NCBI RefSeq assembly: GCF_020531945.1
Contig: NZ_JAJATZ010000003.1
Location: 310,001 to 374,000, forward strand
DNA from: Loktanella gaetbuli
GTDB lineage: Bacteria; Pseudomonadota; Alphaproteobacteria; Rhodobacterales; Rhodobacteraceae
DNA: 64,000 nucleotides
Direction of reading: 5' to 3'
Shown: positions 42,461 through 51,189 of the stretch, piece by piece
Position numbering within the stretch: the first letter of the stretch is position 1
Layout: each line of letters opens with the position of its first letter
Made by a program: the position numbers and the translations under genes
Notes under the pieces: generated by a model
Seen by the model: only the letters and a program-made list of their open reading frames with translations
What the model was told of the DNA's origin: nothing
Database searches by the model: none

Positions 42461-43921
42461 ATGTCAGACCGACGCGCACAGACCAGTATTCCCAACCGCC
42501 GCCGCCTGTTGCAGGGCGCGGTGGCTGCCGGTGTGCTGGGGCTGACAGGGCTGCCTTTGCGGGCGCAGTCGCGTGGTGGCACGCTGATCGCGGGTCTGGG
42601 CGGGGCGCATCCGTCCGACAGTTGGGATGCGCGCGGTCACAGCGATCTGTTCATGATCGCGGCGGGTCAGGGTGCAGTGTTCGATTGCCTGACGGAAATC
42701 GCTGCTGATGGCAGCCTCAAGGGTGAATTGGCCGAAAGCTGGGACAGCACGGATGGCCAGACCTGGGTTTTCAATCTGCGGCGTGGCGTGCGTTTTCACA
42801 ATGGTGCGGATTTCGGCCCTGCGGATGTGATCGCCTCGTTGAACCTGCACCGCGACGACGACCGCGCCTATGGTGCGGGCGCAATCGTGCGTTTGATCGA
42901 CGATCTGCGGGCGTCCGGCCCGTATCAGGTCACGTTGAAACTGACTGCGCCGAATGCGGATTTCCCCTACTTGCTGTCGGATCACCACCTGTTGATCTAT
43001 CCGGCAGGCCAGATGAACGCAGCGATGCGCGACGGGATCGGCACAGGTCTGTACCGCGTGACGTCGTTTCAGCCCGGTCGGCGCATGACGGCGGTGCGCG
43101 TGGACGATCATTACAAGGGCGAGACGGCGGGTTGGTTCGACCGGATTGACTATGTCGCGATGAATGATCCCGCAGTCCGGCTCTCGGCGTTGCTCGCGGG
43201 GCGTGTGGATGCGATCAACCGGGTCGCCCCGGCGGATGTGACATCAATCGCGGCACATCCGCGACTGTCGCTACAACAGGTATCGGGCAACCAGCACGAT
43301 GCGTTTCACGTGCCGCAGGGCCCGGCAGCGCATGATTTGCGGGCCGCCTTGCGTCATGGGATAGACCGGCAGGCCTGGGTCGATGACCTCTTGGCGGGAT
43401 ATGGTCAGGTCGCCACGGACAGTCCGATTGGCCCGGCGAACCCTCATTTTCAGGCTGGCCACACCTTGGCCTGCGATCCTGACCGGGCAGGCTACCATCT
43501 GGCGCAGGCTGGTTTTGGTGCAGCGCGGATCACGCCGTCATGGGGCGCAACCGGCCCCCGGATCAGCTTGCGTGATGCGTCGGGCCGCGAAGTTCTGACC
43601 TGTGCGGGGATCGGATCCGCCGGGCGGGCAACCGCCGACTGGATGTTGCTGGTGGCCTATGGTCAGGCAACCGACGGGATCGAGGCATCCGACCGGTTCC
43701 GGGACTTGCTGCGGCAGGGGCGGTCCACGATGGACGCCGACCTGCGCGATGCAGTCTATGCCGAGGCGCAGATGCTGCTGCGTGATCAGGGCCGCGCGAT
43801 CATTCCGGCCTTTGCCACGACGCTTCAGGCCGCATCGACGCGGATCGGCACGCCAGCGCAACTGGGGCACCAGCGACCGATGGACGATGCACGCATGGCC
43901 GAACGATGGTGGATGGCCTGA
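42461..43921 (+). CDS. Extracellular solute-binding protein, family 5 (peptide/nickel type)
   Basis: 486 residues from ATG 42461. A twin-arginine-like signal (NRRRLLQGAVAAGVLGLTGLP) directs export. The body resembles DppA/OppA-type binding proteins: AESWDSTDGQTWVFNLRRGV, FHNGADFGPADVIASLN and the closing IIPAFATT. No permease or ATPase genes accompany it, so it must work with a transporter encoded elsewhere or have another role. Starts 59 bases after pip. Confidence 0.88.
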   Translation: MSDRRAQTSIPNRRRLLQGAVAAGVLGLTGLPLRAQSRGGTLIAGLGGAHPSDSWDARGHSDLFMIAAGQGAVFDCLTEIAADGSLKGELAESWDSTDGQTWVFNLRRGVRFHNGADFGPADVIASLNLHRDDDRAYGAGAIVRLIDDLRASGPYQVTLKLTAPNADFPYLLSDHHLLIYPAGQMNAAMRDGIGTGLYRVTSFQPGRRMTAVRVDDHYKGETAGWFDRIDYVAMNDPAVRLSALLAGRVDAINRVAPADVTSIAAHPRLSLQQVSGNQHDAFHVPQGPAAHDLRAALRHGIDRQAWVDDLLAGYGQVATDSPIGPANPHFQAGHTLACDPDRAGYHLAQAGFGAARITPSWGATGPRISLRDASGREVLTCAGIGSAGRATADWMLLVAYGQATDGIEASDRFRDLLRQGRSTMDADLRDAVYAEAQMLLRDQGRAIIPAFATTLQAASTRIGTPAQLGHQRPMDDARMAERWWMA

Positions 43922-43953
43922 CATCCAGCCACGGGGGCGCTGATCGGCATCAC

Positions 43954-43982
43954 TTGCAGTTTGTCTGAGGTTGCTCTATGTG
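43954..43982 (+). promoter_or_regulatory. Promoter candidate for the rimP-nusA-infB operon
   Basis: TTGCAG (43954-43959), 17 bases, TATGTG (43977-43982). Transcription would start near 43990 and yield a leader of about 85 bases containing the attenuator. An inverted repeat GCATCAC/GTGATGC (43947-43953, 43980-43986) brackets this promoter and could be an operator. Confidence 0.4.
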
Positions 43983-43994
43983 ATGCTCAACAGC

Positions 43995-44059
43995 GGCGTG
44001 CTGGCCTCCACCCCCAGCGCCCAACCGGAATTTCGAACGGGCCGCGCGCCCGTTTTTTT
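43995..44059 (+). promoter_or_regulatory. Attenuator in the rimP leader (terminator plus competing stem)
   Basis: An intrinsic terminator, AACGGGC/GCCCGTT (44036-44042 with 44048-44054) plus a T-run to 44059, ends 16 bases before the rimP ATG with GGAGG just after it. The upstream segment 43995-44006 (GGCGTGCTGGCC) can pair with 44040-44050 (GGCCGCGCGCC) in 11 pairs, one of them G-U, with one bulged T. The two folds share bases and exclude each other, the usual layout of a transcription attenuator. Which signal would choose between them is not visible. Confidence 0.6.
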
Positions 44060-44075
44060 GTGCTTGGAGGAATCC

Positions 44076-44702
44076 ATGAACGACCTCATCGCCAAGGCGG
44101 CCATCGACCGTCGCATCGCAGAGATCATTACCCCCGTGGTCGAGGACCTGGGCTATGAAATCGTGCGAATCCGTCTGATGTCCGGCAAGGAAACGACGCT
44201 CCAGATCATGGCGCAAAAACCTGACGGCACCATCGAAGTCGATGACTGCGGCAAGATCAGCACCGCCGTGAGCGCCGTCATGGATGTCGAGGACCCGATC
44301 CTGGACGCCTATACGCTGGAGGTCAGCAGCCCCGGTATCGACCGCCCCCTGACCCGTCTCAAGGATTTCGAACAATGGCAGGGGTTCGAGGCCAAGATCG
44401 AAACGGACGAGCTGATCGACGGTCGCCGTCGGTTCAAAGGCGAATTGGCCGGCGTCGAGGGCGACGAAGTGCTGATCGAAATCGAAGAAGGCACCATCGG
44501 CCTGAAATTCGAATGGCTGTCGGATGCGAAACTGGTCCTGACCGACGACCTGATCCGCGAGGCTCTCAAGGGTCGCAAGGACGGCGGCCTGATCGACGAG
44601 ACCCAATTCGACGAAGTCCAGACCATTATTGACAGCGACGACAACGTCGCCCCCGACAAGAGATCGAAAAAGCGACCGAGTTCGCGCAAGGAGATGAACT
44701 GA
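44076..44702 (+). CDS. rimP: Ribosome maturation factor RimP
   Basis: Needed for late assembly of the 30S subunit. From ATG 44076, with GGAGG 7 bases upstream, the protein is 208 residues, longer than the usual 150-160 through a charged C-terminal tail (about 165-208). The core EIVRIRLM, DDCGKISTAVSAVMD and EVSSPGIDRPL is typical. An in-frame upstream extension would read through the terminator and is excluded. First gene of rimP-nusA-ylxR-infB; its stop overlaps the nusA start region by one base. Confidence 0.96.
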   Translation: MNDLIAKAAIDRRIAEIITPVVEDLGYEIVRIRLMSGKETTLQIMAQKPDGTIEVDDCGKISTAVSAVMDVEDPILDAYTLEVSSPGIDRPLTRLKDFEQWQGFEAKIETDELIDGRRRFKGELAGVEGDEVLIEIEEGTIGLKFEWLSDAKLVLTDDLIREALKGRKDGGLIDETQFDEVQTIIDSDDNVAPDKRSKKRPSSRKEMN

Positions 44703-46312
44703 TGGCCATTACATCCGCCAACCAGCTAGAGCTTTTGCAGACCGCAGAGGCCGTGGCACGCGAGAAAAACATCGACCCCGGTCTGGTGGTCGAGGCGATG
44801 GAAGAGTCGCTCGCGCGTGCGGCAAAGTCGCGTTATGGCGCTGAAATGGACATCCGCGTCAGCATTGACCGCAAGACCGGTCGTGCGACGTTCACCCGTG
44901 TGCGCACGGTGGTGGACGAGGAAGAATACGAAAACTATCAGTCGCAATTCACCGTCGAGACCGCAAAGGGTTACATCGAGGACCCAAAGGTCGGCGACAC
45001 GCTGGTCGAACAGGTTCCTCCGGTCGAACTGGGCCGCATCGCGGCACAATCCGCCAAGCAGGTGATCCTGCAAAAGGTGCGTGAAGCCGAGCGTGACAAG
45101 CAGTACGAAGAATTCAAGGATCGCGCCGGCACGATCATCAACGCGATGGTCAAGCGTGAGGAATACGGCAACGTCATCGTGGACGTAGGCTCTGGCGAGG
45201 CGATTCTGCGCCGCAACGAAAAGATCGGCCGCGAGGCATACCGCCCCAACGACCGCATCCGCTGCTACATCAAGGACGTGCGCCGCGAACAGCGCGGCCC
45301 GCAGATTTTCCTGTCGCGGACCGCACCGGAATTCATGGCCGAACTGTTCAAGATGGAAGTGCCGGAAATCTACGAAGGCATCATCGAGATCAAGGCCGTT
45401 GCCCGTGATCCCGGTTCGCGCGCCAAGATTGCCGTCATTTCCTATGACAGCGGCATCGACCCCGTGGGTGCCTGCGTGGGTATGCGCGGCAGCCGCGTCC
45501 AGGCCGTCGTGAACGAGCTTCAGGGTGAGAAAATCGACATCATCCCCTGGAACGAGGACATGCCGACGTTCCTGGTGAACGCATTGCAGCCCGCCGAGGT
45601 CAGCAAGGTCGTTCTGGACGAAGAAGCTGGCAAGATCGAAGTGGTCGTGCCCGATGAACAGCTGAGCCTGGCCATCGGTCGTCGCGGTCAGAACGTGCGT
45701 CTGGCGTCGATGCTGACCGGTCTCGATATCGACATCCTGACCGAAGAAGAAGAATCCAAGCGCCGTCAGGCTGAATTCGAAGTCCGCACCAAACTGTTCA
45801 TGGACACGCTGGATCTGGACGAATTCTTTGCGCAGTTGCTGGTGTCCGAAGGATTCACCAACCTCGAAGAAGTCGCCTATGTCGACGCAGAGGAACTGCT
45901 GGTCATCGAAGGCGTGGACGACGACACCGCCGGAGAGTTGCAGGCACGCGCCCGCGACTATCTGGAGGCGCAGAACGCCAAGGCGCTGGATCGCGCCCGC
46001 GAACTGGGTGCAGAGGACAGCCTGATCGAATTCGAGGGGCTTACACCGCAAATGGTCGAGGCGCTGGCCGAGGATGACGTGAAAACGCTCGAAGATTTCG
46101 CAACCTGTGCCGACTGGGAACTGGCCGGTGGCTGGACCATCGTCAACGGCGAGCGTCACAAGGACGAAGGCACGCTGGAAAAATTCGACATCAGCCTCGA
46201 AGAAGCGCAGAACATGATCATGACGGCCCGCGTGATGCTGGGTTGGGTCGATCCCGATGACCTTGTATCTGACGCGGACGATGCCGATATGCACGAGGAG
46301 GCAGAGGCCTGA
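44702..46312 (+). CDS. nusA: Transcription termination/antitermination factor NusA
   Basis: Binds RNA polymerase and modulates pausing, termination and antitermination. 536 residues: N-terminal polymerase-binding domain (1-130), S1 domain (about 135-200), KH1 and KH2 (about 205-345, with GACVGMRGSRVQAVVNEL and LAIGRRGQNVRLAS) and a C-terminal helix-hairpin repeat region (about 370-510), then an acidic tail. In E. coli NusA feeds back on its own operon; the leader attenuator could serve this here (inference). Confidence 0.98.
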   Translation: MAITSANQLELLQTAEAVAREKNIDPGLVVEAMEESLARAAKSRYGAEMDIRVSIDRKTGRATFTRVRTVVDEEEYENYQSQFTVETAKGYIEDPKVGDTLVEQVPPVELGRIAAQSAKQVILQKVREAERDKQYEEFKDRAGTIINAMVKREEYGNVIVDVGSGEAILRRNEKIGREAYRPNDRIRCYIKDVRREQRGPQIFLSRTAPEFMAELFKMEVPEIYEGIIEIKAVARDPGSRAKIAVISYDSGIDPVGACVGMRGSRVQAVVNELQGEKIDIIPWNEDMPTFLVNALQPAEVSKVVLDEEAGKIEVVVPDEQLSLAIGRRGQNVRLASMLTGLDIDILTEEEESKRRQAEFEVRTKLFMDTLDLDEFFAQLLVSEGFTNLEEVAYVDAEELLVIEGVDDDTAGELQARARDYLEAQNAKALDRARELGAEDSLIEFEGLTPQMVEALAEDDVKTLEDFATCADWELAGGWTIVNGERHKDEGTLEKFDISLEEAQNMIMTARVMLGWVDPDDLVSDADDADMHEEAEA

Positions 46313-46328
46313 GGCCTCTGACATCGCG

Positions 46329-46955
46329 ATGGCGCGCGGCGGATTGAAAAAGAACCGGGATGATGGCCCCGAACGGCGGTGCATCGTCACCGGCGAGACG
46401 GCCCCGAAATCGGGTCTGGTTCGGTTCGTCGTGGGGCCAGAAAATCTTGTTGTGCCCGATGTACTGGAAAAACTGCCCGGACGTGGCATGTATGTGTCAT
46501 CCACCCGTGACGCGTTGGATGCCGCGAAAAAGGGCCAGTTCAGCCGATCCGCGAAACAGGCGGTGACGGTGCCTGACGATCTGGCGGACGAGGTTGAACG
46601 GCAGATGACGCGGCGTGTGATTGACCTGATCGCGATGGCCCGCAAGGCGGGTCTAGCGATCTGTGGCTTTGAAAAGGTCAAGGGCTGGCTAGCGGGTGGC
46701 GCGCGTGTCCGCGTGTTATTGCAGGCCGCCGATGGGTCTGACCGCGGCAAGGCGAAACTCTGGACCCCGGAAGGGGCCCGCTATTTTAACTGCCTGACGG
46801 GTGCCGAACTGGGTTTGGCATTCGGACGGCAAAGTGTGATACATGGTGCGCTCGCGACTGGCGGAATTAGCGACCGTGTTGTAATGGAGGCCGCAAGACT
46901 GCGCGGCCTGCGCGAGATTGACGACAGCGATCCGGCTGTCGGGAAGGATATATAG
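46329..46955 (+). CDS. YlxR-domain/L7Ae-like RNA-binding fusion protein
   Basis: 208 residues from ATG 46329 (MARGGLKKNRDD); the frame is open further upstream within nusA but lacks family support. The N-terminal YlxR domain has RRCIVTGE and LPGRGMYV (about 15-75). The C-terminal half resembles ribosomal L7Ae/L30e RNA-binding proteins (RRVIDLIAMARKAGLAICGF). In Bacillus the two are separate neighbouring genes between nusA and infB; here they are joined. Probably ribosome or RNase P associated, which is not shown by the sequence. Confidence 0.85.
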   Translation: MARGGLKKNRDDGPERRCIVTGETAPKSGLVRFVVGPENLVVPDVLEKLPGRGMYVSSTRDALDAAKKGQFSRSAKQAVTVPDDLADEVERQMTRRVIDLIAMARKAGLAICGFEKVKGWLAGGARVRVLLQAADGSDRGKAKLWTPEGARYFNCLTGAELGLAFGRQSVIHGALATGGISDRVVMEAARLRGLREIDDSDPAVGKDI

Positions 46956-46959
46956 CTAG

Positions 46960-49449
46960 ATGAGCGATACTGACGGCAAGAAACCACTCGGCCTTGGCGG
47001 GTCCCGCCCCAGCAACGTAAAGCAAAGCTTTTCGCATGGGCGGACCAAGAACGTTGTTGTGGAAACCAAGCGCAAGCGCGTGGTTGTGCCGAAACCCGGT
47101 GCAGCGAAACCCACGACATCCGGAACAGCAAACCGACTGGGCGGCGATCCGTCCAAGCGGCCCGCAGGCATTTCCGATGCAGAGCTGGAGCGCCGGATGA
47201 AGGCACTCGCGATGTCCAAGGCCCGCGAGGCCGAGGACGCTGCGAAACGTGCCGCCGAGGAAAAGGCGCGCGCCGAAGAGCGTGACCGCCGTCGTGCCGA
47301 AATCGAGGCGAAAGAGGCCGAAGACCGCGAACGCGAAGAACGCGCCAAGGCAAAAGCCGCCGAGGAAGAGGAAAAGCGCCGCAAGGAAGAGGCCGCGAAA
47401 AACGCGCCTGCGCCTGCCGCGTCCCCCGATCCCGCTGCCGCAGCACCCGGCGAAACAGCCGTGTCGCGCCCCTCTGCCGCGCCGCGCAAGACAGACCGCG
47501 ACCGCGACGTGAAACCCCGCGACAGCAAACCCGGCCGCAGCGACGATGGTCGTCGGTCCGGCAAGCTGACGGTCAACGACGCATTGCGCGGCGGTGCCGG
47601 CGGTCGTCCGAAGTCCATGGCCGCCATGAAGCGCAAGCAGGAACGCAATCGTCAAAAGGCGATGGGCGGTCAGGTCGAGCGTGAAAAGGTCGTGCGCGAC
47701 GTGCAGCTGCCAGAGGCAATCACGGTCGGTGAACTGGCGAACCGCATGGCGGAACGCGTGTCCGACGTGGTGAAATCGCTGATGCAGATGGGCATGATGG
47801 TCACGCAGACCCAGACCATCGACGCGGATACCGCTGAATTGATCATCGAGGAATTCGGCCACCGCGTTGTGCGCGTGTCCGATGCCGACGTCGAGCAGGT
47901 CATCGAACAGTCCGAGGACAAACCTGCTGACCTGAAACCGCGTGCGCCGATCATCACGATCATGGGCCACGTCGACCACGGTAAAACGTCGCTGCTGGAC
48001 GCGATCCGCAACGCCCGCGTCGTCGCAGGCGAGGCTGGTGGCATCACCCAGCACATCGGTGCCTATCAGGTTGTGACAAAATCCGGTCAGACGCTGTCAT
48101 TCCTCGACACGCCCGGCCACGCTGCGTTCACGTCAATGCGGTCACGCGGCGCGCAGGTCACTGACATCGTCGTTCTGGTGGTTGCCGCTGACGATGCGGT
48201 CATGCCCCAGACGATTGAGGCGATCAACCACGCCAAGGCCGCCAAGGTCCCGATGATCGTCGCGATCAACAAGATGGACAAACCGTCGGCCGACGCCAAC
48301 AAGGTCCGCACGGATCTGCTGCAACACGAGGTCATCGTCGAGGCGATGTCTGGTGACGTGCAGGACGTCGAGGTTTCGGCTCAGACGGGTCAGGGTCTGG
48401 ACAACCTGCTGGACGCCATCGCGTTGCAGGCCGAAATCCTTGAACTCAAGGCCAACCCCGACCGCGCTGCCATGGGCGCCGTGATCGAGGCGCAGCTGGA
48501 CGTGGGCCGTGGTCCTGTCGCGACCGTTCTGGTGCAGAACGGCACGCTGAAGCAGGGCGACATCTTTGTTGTCGGCGAACAGTGGGGCAAGGTCCGCGCG
48601 TTGATCGACGACAAGGGCGACCGCGTCAAAGAGGCCGGTCCGTCCGTTCCCGTCGAGGTTCTGGGCCTGAACGGCACGCCAGAGGCAGGCGACGTTCTGA
48701 ACGTGACCGAAACCGAAGCGCAGGCGCGTGAAATCGCCGACTACCGCGCACAGGTCGCCAAGGACAAGCGGGCCGCACTGGGGGCCGCCACGACGCTGGA
48801 ACAGCTGATGGCCAACGCCAAGGCCAACGAAAACGTCAGCGAACTGCCGATCGTCGTCAAGGCCGACGTGCAAGGGTCTGCCGAAGCCATCGTTCAGGCG
48901 ATGGAAAAGATCGGCAACGACGAGGTGCGCGTGCGCGTCCTGCATTCCGGTGTGGGCGCCATCACGGAAACCGATATCGGCCTTGCCGAGGCATCCGGTG
49001 CACCTGTCTTTGGCTTTAACGTGCGTGCAAATGCGACCGCGCGGAATTCGGCCAACCAGAAGGGCGTCGAGATCCGCTATTATTCGGTGATCTACGATTT
49101 GGTGGATGACGTGAAATCCGCCGCCAGCGGCCTGCTGGGTGACGAGATCCGCGAAAAGTTCATCGGCTATGCCAACATCAAAGAGGTGTTCAAGGTTACG
49201 GGCGTCGGCAAGGTTGCAGGCTGTATCGTCACCGAAGGTGTGGCACGTCGGTCCGCAGGCGTCCGCCTGCTGCGCGACAACGTCGTGATCCACGAAGGCA
49301 CGCTGAAAACGCTCAAGCGTTTCAAGGACGAAGTTGCCGAAGTGCAGTCCGGTCAGGAATGCGGCATGGCGTTCGAGAACTACGAGGATATCCGTGACGG
49401 TGACGTCATCGAAATCTTTGAGCGCGAATCGGTCGAGCGGAACCTGTAA
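46960..49449 (+). CDS. infB: Translation initiation factor IF-2
   Basis: GTPase that brings initiator tRNA to the 30S subunit. 829 residues: a lysine/glutamate-rich, probably coiled N-terminus (about 60-160), linker, IF2N segment (EAITVGELANRMAERVSDVVK), then the G domain with GHVDHGKTS, DTPGHAAF and NKMDK, and the C-terminal domains ending FERESVERNL. AAGGA lies about 12 bases before the ATG. A strong terminator follows. Confidence 0.98.
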   Translation: MSDTDGKKPLGLGGSRPSNVKQSFSHGRTKNVVVETKRKRVVVPKPGAAKPTTSGTANRLGGDPSKRPAGISDAELERRMKALAMSKAREAEDAAKRAAEEKARAEERDRRRAEIEAKEAEDREREERAKAKAAEEEEKRRKEEAAKNAPAPAASPDPAAAAPGETAVSRPSAAPRKTDRDRDVKPRDSKPGRSDDGRRSGKLTVNDALRGGAGGRPKSMAAMKRKQERNRQKAMGGQVEREKVVRDVQLPEAITVGELANRMAERVSDVVKSLMQMGMMVTQTQTIDADTAELIIEEFGHRVVRVSDADVEQVIEQSEDKPADLKPRAPIITIMGHVDHGKTSLLDAIRNARVVAGEAGGITQHIGAYQVVTKSGQTLSFLDTPGHAAFTSMRSRGAQVTDIVVLVVAADDAVMPQTIEAINHAKAAKVPMIVAINKMDKPSADANKVRTDLLQHEVIVEAMSGDVQDVEVSAQTGQGLDNLLDAIALQAEILELKANPDRAAMGAVIEAQLDVGRGPVATVLVQNGTLKQGDIFVVGEQWGKVRALIDDKGDRVKEAGPSVPVEVLGLNGTPEAGDVLNVTETEAQAREIADYRAQVAKDKRAALGAATTLEQLMANAKANENVSELPIVVKADVQGSAEAIVQAMEKIGNDEVRVRVLHSGVGAITETDIGLAEASGAPVFGFNVRANATARNSANQKGVEIRYYSVIYDLVDDVKSAASGLLGDEIREKFIGYANIKEVFKVTGVGKVAGCIVTEGVARRSAGVRLLRDNVVIHEGTLKTLKRFKDEVAEVQSGQECGMAFENYEDIRDGDVIEIFERESVERNL

Positions 49450-49477
49450 GGGTCCGCAATCGACGCGCAGTCCGACA

Positions 49478-49515
49478 ACAGGCTCGTCAGCGATGCTGGC
49501 GGGCCTGTTTTTTTT
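49478..49515 (+). terminator. Intrinsic terminator of the nusA-infB operon
   Basis: ACAGGCTCGTCAGC (49478-49491) pairs with 49495-49508 over 14 positions (two G-U) around a GAT loop, followed by eight T. It starts 29 bases after the infB stop. Confidence 0.93.
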
Positions 49516-49536
49516 GAGTATTTTTGGCAAGATGAT
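49516..49536. repeat. 21-bp intergenic repeat, copy 2
   Basis: Identical to 15242-15262 and directly follows the T-run of the infB terminator. It lies 40 bases beyond the mutT stop, so again in a gap between convergent genes. Confidence 0.8.
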
Positions 49537-49576
49537 ACAGCACGGCCGCCGCAGGCAGTGCGCGGCAGCCGGGTGT

Positions 49577-49975
49577 CTAGAGCCAGTCGCGCAGGATGGG
49601 GATGAGCGGGATGTCGGCGGGTGGCATGGGATAGTCGCGCAACTCTGATGCGCGGGCCCATTTCAGGACCTGGCCCTCGCGCCCCTGTGGTGTTCCGTTC
49701 CATTTGCGGCAGGCGAACAGGGGCATCAGCAGGTGGAAATCATCGTAGCTGTGGCTGGCAAAGGTCAGCGGCGCGAGGCAAGAGGCCCAAGTGTCGATCC
49801 CCAGCTCTTCTTGCAGTTCTCGGATCAGTGCAGCCTCGGGGGTTTCGCCGGGTTCGACCTTGCCGCCGGGAAATTCCCACAGGCCCGCCAGCGATTTGCC
49901 GGGTGGCCTTTGGGCCAGCAAGATGCGGCCCTCGACGTCGATCAGGGCAACGGCGGACACGAGGATCGTTTTCAT
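49577..49975 (-). CDS. mutT: 8-oxo-dGTP pyrophosphatase MutT
   Basis: Removes oxidised guanine nucleotides. 132 residues with the full Nudix box: GGKVEPGETPEAAL then RELQEELGI. The N-terminal VSAVALIDVEGRILLAQRP and WEFPGG are MutT-like. Its ATG overlaps the argJ stop by 4 bases. The argJ-mutT pairing is frequent in alphaproteobacteria. Confidence 0.93.
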   Translation of the reverse strand: MKTILVSAVALIDVEGRILLAQRPPGKSLAGLWEFPGGKVEPGETPEAALIRELQEELGIDTWASCLAPLTFASHSYDDFHLLMPLFACRKWNGTPQGREGQVLKWARASELRDYPMPPADIPLIPILRDWL

Positions 49976-51186
49976 GACCGGTAATCCGCGTTGATGCGGA
50001 TATATTCATGGGTCAGATCGCAGGTCCAGACAGTGCAGGTTCCATCGCCCAGCCCGAGGTCGACATTGATGTCGATGTTCTGGCCTTTCATGTAGGCGGC
50101 GCAGGCGTCCTCGGAATATTCGGGTGCGCGCCATCCGTCACGGGCCAGCACCAGATCGCCCAGGCGAATGGTCAACAGGTCGCGGTCGGCCTGTGCGCCG
50201 GACTTGCCGACCGCCATGACGATGCGGCCCCAGTTCGGGTCCTCACCGGCGATGGCGGTTTTGACCAACGGGCTGTTGGCGGTCGCCATGGCAACCAGAC
50301 GCGCATCGGTGTCATTGGCTGCACCCGTGACGTTCACGGTCACGAATTTGGTGGCCCCCTCGCCGTCGCGCACGACCTGATGCGACAGGTCCAGCATGAC
50401 AGCATGCAGCGCGTCCGCAAACGCGGCATTGTCGGTCACGTCCACGCCGGATGTGCCGGTAGCCCCCATCAGCAGCGTGTCGGATGTAGACGTGTCGCTG
50501 TCGACGGTGATGTTGTTGAATGTCCGGTCTGTCAGACGCAACAGCAAGGATTGCAGCGCGCTGTGGCCGATCTGTGCATCGGTAAAGATATAGACCAGCA
50601 TGGTTGCCATATCGGGCGCGATCATGCCCGACCCCTTGGCGATGCCGGCAATCTGAACGGGCTTTCCGTCGATGGTGACAGTCTGTGCCGACCCCTTGGC
50701 AAAGGTGTCGGTTGTCATGATGGCGCGGGCGGCCTCGGCGATCCCGTCGGGTGACTGGGCTGCCATCAGGTCGTCCAGTTTGGCGGTGATCCGATCGTCC
50801 GGCAACGGTTCCCCGATCACCCCGGTCGAGGAGGTGTATACCCTGTCAAGCGGCACATCCGCGCGGGCGGCGACACCTTCGCAGATGCGTTTGACCGAGG
50901 ATTCGCCCGCCTTGCCCGTGAACGCGTTGGAATTGCCGGAGTTTACAAGGATGGCTGCCCCTGCCTGCGCATCGCTGCCCATCTTGGCCTGGCAGTCCAG
51001 CACGTTGGCCGACCGCGTGGCCGACCGGGTAAAGACGCCTGCAATGGTGCTGCCGGGGGCCAGCAGCGCCAGCATCACGTCAGTGCGGTTCTGGTATTTG
51101 ACCCCCGCGGCACCCGCCGCAAAGGTCACGCCGTCGATGACGGGCAGGTCAGGAAATGCAGCGGGTGCAAGCGGGGACAGAGCCAT
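49972..51186 (-). CDS. argJ: Bifunctional glutamate N-acetyltransferase / amino-acid acetyltransferase ArgJ
   Basis: Transfers acetyl from N-acetylornithine to glutamate, recycling the acetyl group in arginine synthesis. 404 residues; the self-cleavage site Thr in SSTGVIGEPL (near residue 180) generates the two subunits, and LVNSGNSNAFTG forms part of the oxyanion region. It lies 3 bases after the ppiC-type gene, forming ppiC-argJ-mutT. Confidence 0.96.
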   Translation of the reverse strand: MALSPLAPAAFPDLPVIDGVTFAAGAAGVKYQNRTDVMLALLAPGSTIAGVFTRSATRSANVLDCQAKMGSDAQAGAAILVNSGNSNAFTGKAGESSVKRICEGVAARADVPLDRVYTSSTGVIGEPLPDDRITAKLDDLMAAQSPDGIAEAARAIMTTDTFAKGSAQTVTIDGKPVQIAGIAKGSGMIAPDMATMLVYIFTDAQIGHSALQSLLLRLTDRTFNNITVDSDTSTSDTLLMGATGTSGVDVTDNAAFADALHAVMLDLSHQVVRDGEGATKFVTVNVTGAANDTDARLVAMATANSPLVKTAIAGEDPNWGRIVMAVGKSGAQADRDLLTIRLGDLVLARDGWRAPEYSEDACAAYMKGQNIDINVDLGLGDGTCTVWTCDLTHEYIRINADYRS

Positions 51187-51189
51187 GGT

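Noticed and set aside
43303..43318. parS-like sequence GCGTTTCACGTGCCGC in the solute-binding protein gene
   Set aside because: Only the central TTTCACGTG is kept; the right arm does not complete the palindrome.
43921..44075. A tRNA gene before rimP, as with metY in E. coli
   Set aside because: No cloverleaf, T-arm or anticodon stem could be drawn in the interval.
43971..44075. N-terminal extension of RimP or a leader peptide in frame with it
   Set aside because: It would be translated through the terminator hairpin, lacks a ribosome binding site, and RimP has a strong one at 44076.
44726..46750. 674-codon open frame on the minus strand opposite nusA
   Set aside because: Shadow of nusA and ylxR, with no recognisable domain or ribosome binding site.
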